A stretch of DNA of 9,409 nucleotides from assembly GCA_023457235.1 (NCBI GenBank), contig JAEWMK010000403.1, positions 1 through 9,409 of the forward strand, in the 5' to 3' direction. Both the position numbers and the translations under genes were made by a program. This DNA comes from Bacillota bacterium (GTDB lineage Bacteria > Bacillota > Bacilli > Bacillales > Bacillaceae_J). Positions 6,690 through 9,409 of the stretch are shown here, piece after piece (positions within the stretch are counted from its first letter, which is position 1; each line of letters starts with the position of its first letter). The notes beneath the pieces were generated by a model. It ran no database searches, was not told where the DNA came from, and saw only the letters and a program-made list of their open reading frames with translations.

Positions 6690-7925
6690 TTAAAGATCCA
6701 TCCCTTTGTTACTCTCATGTTTTTTAGTTTTTTCCTTCTTTTTCATAAGTGTTAAAAGGAGTTTGCTGAAAAAGTTCATTTTGGGTGGTTGCCCTGATGA
6801 ATCTTTTCGTAATTCCGCTGCTGTATCAGCTGGTATGTGGAAAGGTGGATGGACTGGAGGTGGTACTGGTACATCGACGGGCAGTTGAACAGGTGTATCG
6901 GCCGGTGACTTGCCTGGTGTGTAGAGTTGTAATTTCACTAGTGCCGGGCTTAATTTTTTGGCCAAAGTCTCGGCTTGTTTTTCTTCCGGCTGCTGTTGAT
7001 ATTTACTTAAAAAATTCCAAATAATTTCTGTTGCATTTGGGCCCATCGGGTCCGTGTAAGAACCGTTCGGGCTTCCTCCAGACCAAGTATGCCCCATGTC
7101 ACCAATCATCCAAAGTTCTAATAATGGTTCGCCGTCCCCGTCATTATATACATGCTGGGTATAGCTTTTTCCATTTTTGATATCTGATTTGACTAGGGTA
7201 GGGGTGACATCAGCGCGACCAACACCGTCTTCAACAAGAAAATTGGTTTGCGCCCATTGGGTGATCACTTGATGGCCGTTAATCGGGTTGACCGTTGTAT
7301 CACAGTTTCCATGGAAAACAATGACCCGCATTTTTTTCTTATATTCTCCCATCTCCTGAAAGGCACTGTTCCCACATTCATATGGGTCAAGTACGCCTTT
7401 TTCCATCCTAAATGTAGCTTCCTTAGCCATCGGGTCGGTTAGATAAAATACATTGGCAGCGTCATAGGCAAGACCCGCATAAATTCCGATACTGTTAAAG
7501 ACATCTGGATAGGTAACTCCAAGAATACAGGCTAAGGAGCCGCCTGCCGAAAAACCTGCTGCATATACTTTATTGGAATCAACCTTGTATTTATTTTTGA
7601 CCTCATGAATCATCTCATAAATGAGCTTGGGATGTCCTTCGCCACGGTGTTGATTTTTATCCAAAAACCAGTTCCAGCACCCAAGTGGGTTATACCCGGA
7701 TGGATCTAAAGGATTAAACGGGTGGTTCATATCAGGATAGAGGACAAGGAATTTTTCCTTTTCAGCAAGTTCGTTCATGTTTGTGCCAGCAGCAAAATCA
7801 TCTGGATTCTGCCTACATCCATGAAGCATCACCAACAACGGAGACTCTTGATCTGAATGATGTTCACCAGGGACATATAGCTTGTATTTAAAATCTTGAT
7901 ATTTAAAATCGAGAAATTCTCCCAA
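6690..7925 (-). CDS. PHB-depolymerase-family esterase (alpha/beta hydrolase) with proline-rich C-terminal tail
   Basis: The serine esterase domain belongs to the short-chain polyhydroxyalkanoate depolymerase / LpqC group. In numbering from the preferred start, LHGCRQNP (34-41) forms the oxyanion hole, GFSAGG gives nucleophile Ser126, GNCDTTVNP gives Asp209 and GHTWSGG gives His279. The triad is complete. No signal peptide is visible, so a cytoplasmic enzyme or non-classical export is implied, and the true substrate may be an ester other than PHB. After about residue 310 comes a roughly 100-residue extension: a Pro/Val-rich stretch (337-371, VPVPPPVHPP), then a hydrophobic-basic end (FFSKLLLTLMKKKEK). 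The start is chosen as TTG at 7925, nine nt after a strong TGGAGG (7940-7935). An in-frame GTG at 7961 would add 12 residues but has no comparable site and overlaps a possible -10 box, TATAGT (7967-7962). Confidence 0.87.
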   Translation of the reverse strand: MGEFLDFKYQDFKYKLYVPGEHHSDQESPLLVMLHGCRQNPDDFAAGTNMNELAEKEKFLVLYPDMNHPFNPLDPSGYNPLGCWNWFLDKNQHRGEGHPKLIYEMIHEVKNKYKVDSNKVYAAGFSAGGSLACILGVTYPDVFNSIGIYAGLAYDAANVFYLTDPMAKEATFRMEKGVLDPYECGNSAFQEMGEYKKKMRVIVFHGNCDTTVNPINGHQVITQWAQTNFLVEDGVGRADVTPTLVKSDIKNGKSYTQHVYNDGDGEPLLELWMIGDMGHTWSGGSPNGSYTDPMGPNATEIIWNFLSKYQQQPEEKQAETLAKKLSPALVKLQLYTPGKSPADTPVQLPVDVPVPPPVHPPFHIPADTAAELRKDSSGQPPKMNFFSKLLLTLMKKKEKTKKHESNKGMDL

Positions 7926-8028
7926 ATCACATAACCTCCATTTTTTTGCTCTATTTACCACTATATTCCATTATTGACGCAACATAACAATTTTAACGAA
8001 AATAAGTGATTTTGAGCGGAAAAACAAT

Positions 8029-8091
8029 GGTCCACACAGTTCCCGACTCCGTGACCCACGTAATGGTCCGCAGTTCCCGACCTTGTGACCC
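8029..8091 (+). repeat. Two TTCCCGAC elements in the divergent spacer
   Basis: Unit 1 (8029-8057) has GGTCCACAC, the core AGTTCCCGACTCC and GTGACCC. Unit 2 (8065-8091) has GGTCCGC, AGTTCCCGACCTT and GTGACCC. Unit 1 carries a two-nt insertion in its left arm. Both lie between the minus-strand esterase and the plus-strand 107-residue gene. The remaining spacer (8092-8230) is AT-rich, with no promoter I would defend. Confidence 0.8.
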
Positions 8092-8230
8092 ATTTGTATT
8101 ATTATAAGAATGTTCATAGATTTGTCCTTGCTTTTTAGAGGGTTAATTGTTATCTTTGGAATGAATAATGTTATGGACGACCTCGACTTTGGTCACGATA
8201 GAACATAATATATTAAAAGGGGATATCAAA

Positions 8231-8554
8231 ATGGACATTTTTACAATGATTAAATTAGATAAAGATGAAGTGGAAAATTTAATGAACATTGAAATTTTGG
8301 AATCAACCGAAAAAATCTCTGATGACTTTGAAGAAGTGTGTATCGAAGGATTTTTAGATAAAAGTTCAAACAGCCAAATTTCAGTTGAAGATGCAATGAA
8401 ACAATTATTTGAAACTTTGAAAACGAAAGGCGTTATTAACGAATCCGTTGAAACGTATTCCTATGAATTACCTGTATGTGGTTTGTTGAAAAATGCAAAA
8501 CGGAATGAAGAGGCTTTGAATAAGGATTACATCGTTATATCTTATCACGCATAA
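8231..8554 (+). CDS. Acidic 107-residue protein of unknown function
   Basis: I do not recognise this protein. The preferred start is the ATG at 8231, preceded by AAAAGGGG (8215-8222) at an 8-nt distance. An in-frame ATG at 8168 would add 21 residues but has no ribosome site. The product begins MDIFTMIKLDKDEVENL and ends NKDYIVISYHA. It is acidic in its first 70 residues, with likely helices at 52-66 and 86-98, and has cysteines at 37 and 83. There is no signal peptide or membrane segment, so it should be cytosolic. It is a single-gene unit with its own terminator, and repeat clusters stand on both sides. The divergent neighbour is the esterase. Base composition matches the surrounding genes, so recent transfer is not indicated by that measure. 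Confidence 0.8.
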   Translation: MDIFTMIKLDKDEVENLMNIEILESTEKISDDFEEVCIEGFLDKSSNSQISVEDAMKQLFETLKTKGVINESVETYSYELPVCGLLKNAKRNEEALNKDYIVISYHA

Positions 8555-8569
8555 ATAGTTATAAAACTT

Positions 8570-8606
8570 GCCCCATCGGCTTAAGTCATCTGATGGGGCG
8601 TTTTTT
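8570..8606 (+). terminator. Intrinsic terminator of the 107-residue gene
   Basis: GCCCCATC (8570-8577) and GATGGGGC (8592-8599) form a perfect 8-bp stem with a 14-nt loop, followed by G and six T. It lies 15 nt after the stop codon. Confidence 0.92.
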
Positions 8607-8617
8607 ATTGGAATAAT

Positions 8618-8660
8618 GATCCGCAGTTCCCGGTCCTCTGTCCCACCGCCCCTCTGGTCC
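8618..8660 (+). repeat. TTCCCGAC element with a trailing half unit
   Basis: The full unit (8618-8644) reads GATCCGC, then AGTTCCCGGTCCT, then CTGTCCC; the core differs at one position (CGGTC for CGACC). The half unit (8645-8660) ends CTCTGGTCC. The layout (full unit, then half unit, then AAAA) repeats that of the 6627-6670 pair. It begins 12 nt after the terminator's T run. Confidence 0.7.
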
Positions 8661-8751
8661 AAAAATTTGGGTTTACTTTCCACCCGTTAAGCCTATTCAT
8701 CATCTGTTAATTTGTTAATATAGAGGTAAGAACGAATAAAAGGAAGATATT

Positions 8752-9409
8752 ATGTTAGAAAAAGATGAATTAGACTACATTGCTACTTTCATGTTGAAAA
8801 CTGGTGAGCGATTAGAAATGGAATCGATTAATGATGATCATGCTTCCATTGTGGATGTGAAAATCATAAAACAGACGGAACGAACATATCGAGTGGCGGG
8901 TATCATTAACGTTGCTGCCGGTTTCGTTGACGACATTCCTGAATCTAAGTCTATTGATCAAGAATTAATGAAGTTGAAGTTAACACCAAAAAAGAAAGTT
9001 ATTCTGGATGATCATCATCCGAACACGATCAAATGGTTTGATAGTGGATGGATTATGAAAGAAATCCGTTTCAAAAAAGATGGGAAGACGCCAGATTCGA
9101 TGCAGTATCGTATGGGATATCGATTGTATAAATACCTAAATGAGCAAAGCCGACAAAAGGAAGAAGAATTAGAGCAAGAGTTTACTAGATGGAAAGCGAA
9201 AGTAAAAATGGTGAAAGAACCAGAAAACATAGACTTCTCACCACAGCACAAGGGAGGTATTAGTCATTGTCAGAAAAATTTACACGAGCTTTGTTTGCTG
9301 GAGTTAAGTGAACTCAAAACTGTGCCTTACATTCCTAGTACGTGGCCAATGACTAAGATTTTTAAATATCTTGATTTTCTTTTGGCTTTCCTGCAAATAA
9401 GCCTTGAGA
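8752..9409 (+). CDS. Unidentified protein, 3' end beyond the window
   Basis: An open frame of at least 219 codons starts at an ATG preceded by AAAAGGAAG (8738-8746) and is still open at the right edge. The protein begins MLEKDELDYIATFMLKTGER. Residues about 120-155 are a highly charged helix likely to form a coiled coil (EQSRQKEEELEQEFTRWKAK). There is no signal peptide and I recognise no domain. After about residue 168 the character changes: composition becomes Leu/Cys-rich and loses the earlier charge pattern. At the same place a good ribosome site (AGGGAGG, 9251-9257) precedes a TTG-started frame of only 14 codons. This could mark the end of the original gene, an insertion junction or a sequence error. 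Confidence is high for the first 165 or so codons and low for the remainder. Confidence 0.7.
   Translation, partial: MLEKDELDYIATFMLKTGERLEMESINDDHASIVDVKIIKQTERTYRVAGIINVAAGFVDDIPESKSIDQELMKLKLTPKKKVILDDHHPNTIKWFDSGWIMKEIRFKKDGKTPDSMQYRMGYRLYKYLNEQSRQKEEELEQEFTRWKAKVKMVKEPENIDFSPQHKGGISHCQKNLHELCLLELSELKTVPYIPSTWPMTKIFKYLDFLLAFLQISLE

Noticed and set aside
6516..7442. Plus-strand open frames of 60-79 codons across the MFS start, esterase and repeat cluster
   Set aside because: They lie antisense to well-supported genes or run through the repeats, lack ribosome sites, and have shadow-like composition.
8183..8211. TCGACT, 17 nt, TAATAT as a promoter for the 107-residue gene
   Set aside because: Transcription would begin at about the ribosome site itself, leaving almost no leader, and the -35 box is poor.
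8168..8230. Longer start for the 107-residue protein at the ATG at 8168
   Set aside because: No ribosome site precedes it, whereas AAAAGGGG lies at the right distance before the ATG at 8231; the extra residues look like translated spacer.
183..8660. CRISPR array
   Set aside because: The repeats are irregularly spaced over kilobases, occur in both orientations, vary in their arms, and have no uniform spacers or cas genes nearby.
9015..9251. Minus-strand 78-codon frame near the right edge
   Set aside because: It is antisense to the part of the plus-strand gene that has the best coding character and has no ribosome site.

Overview
The window looks like chromosomal DNA of a low-GC, spore-forming member of the Bacillaceae (Bacillus in the broad sense). 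The signs are strong AGGAGG-type ribosome binding sites, AT-rich promoters, Fur boxes of the Bacillus 7-1-7 type, a FhuD2/YxeB-like lipoprotein and a short gene with a sporulation-like promoter. The genus cannot be settled from the sequence alone.

Layout, left to right. Positions 1-120 hold the 3' end of an unidentified reading frame and an imperfect hairpin. An exported L,D-transpeptidase with a peptidoglycan-binding domain follows (321-971, +). It converges on a 52-residue minus-strand gene (1008-1166) and the two share a bidirectional terminator. A Fur-controlled promoter (1284-1343) then drives a four-gene siderophore-uptake operon: ATPase (1378-2223), lipoprotein receptor (2174-3094) and two FecCD permeases (3253-4260, 4257-5267). 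A second bidirectional terminator (5266-5312) separates it from a convergent 12-helix MFS exporter (5285-6568, -). Upstream of that are a PHB-depolymerase-family esterase with a proline-rich tail (6690-7925, -), a 107-residue protein of unknown function (8231-8554, +) with its own terminator, and an unidentified gene that runs off the right edge (8752 to the end, +).

How the genes fit together. The four uptake genes form one complete importer for ferric, probably hydroxamate, siderophores. They should be derepressed when Fur loses iron. The MFS protein belongs to a family that includes siderophore exporters, but it is on the opposite strand with no Fur box in view, so any link to iron is only a possibility. 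The transpeptidase, esterase and the unknown genes have no evident functional link to the importer.

The most unusual feature is a short GC-rich element in an AT-rich background, with the core TTCCCGAC between arms like GGACCAC and GTGGTCC. Eight recognisable copies, plus several half-copies, sit in six intergenic spaces and never inside a gene. Every site lies on the 5' side of at least one gene, and neither convergent spacer has one. One copy is a perfect 7-bp inverted repeat just upstream of the Fur promoter, and one inverted copy interrupts the siderophore operon. I do not recognise a named repeat family. This is the best candidate for something undescribed; apart from it and the unidentified small genes, the window is ordinary Bacillaceae sequence.
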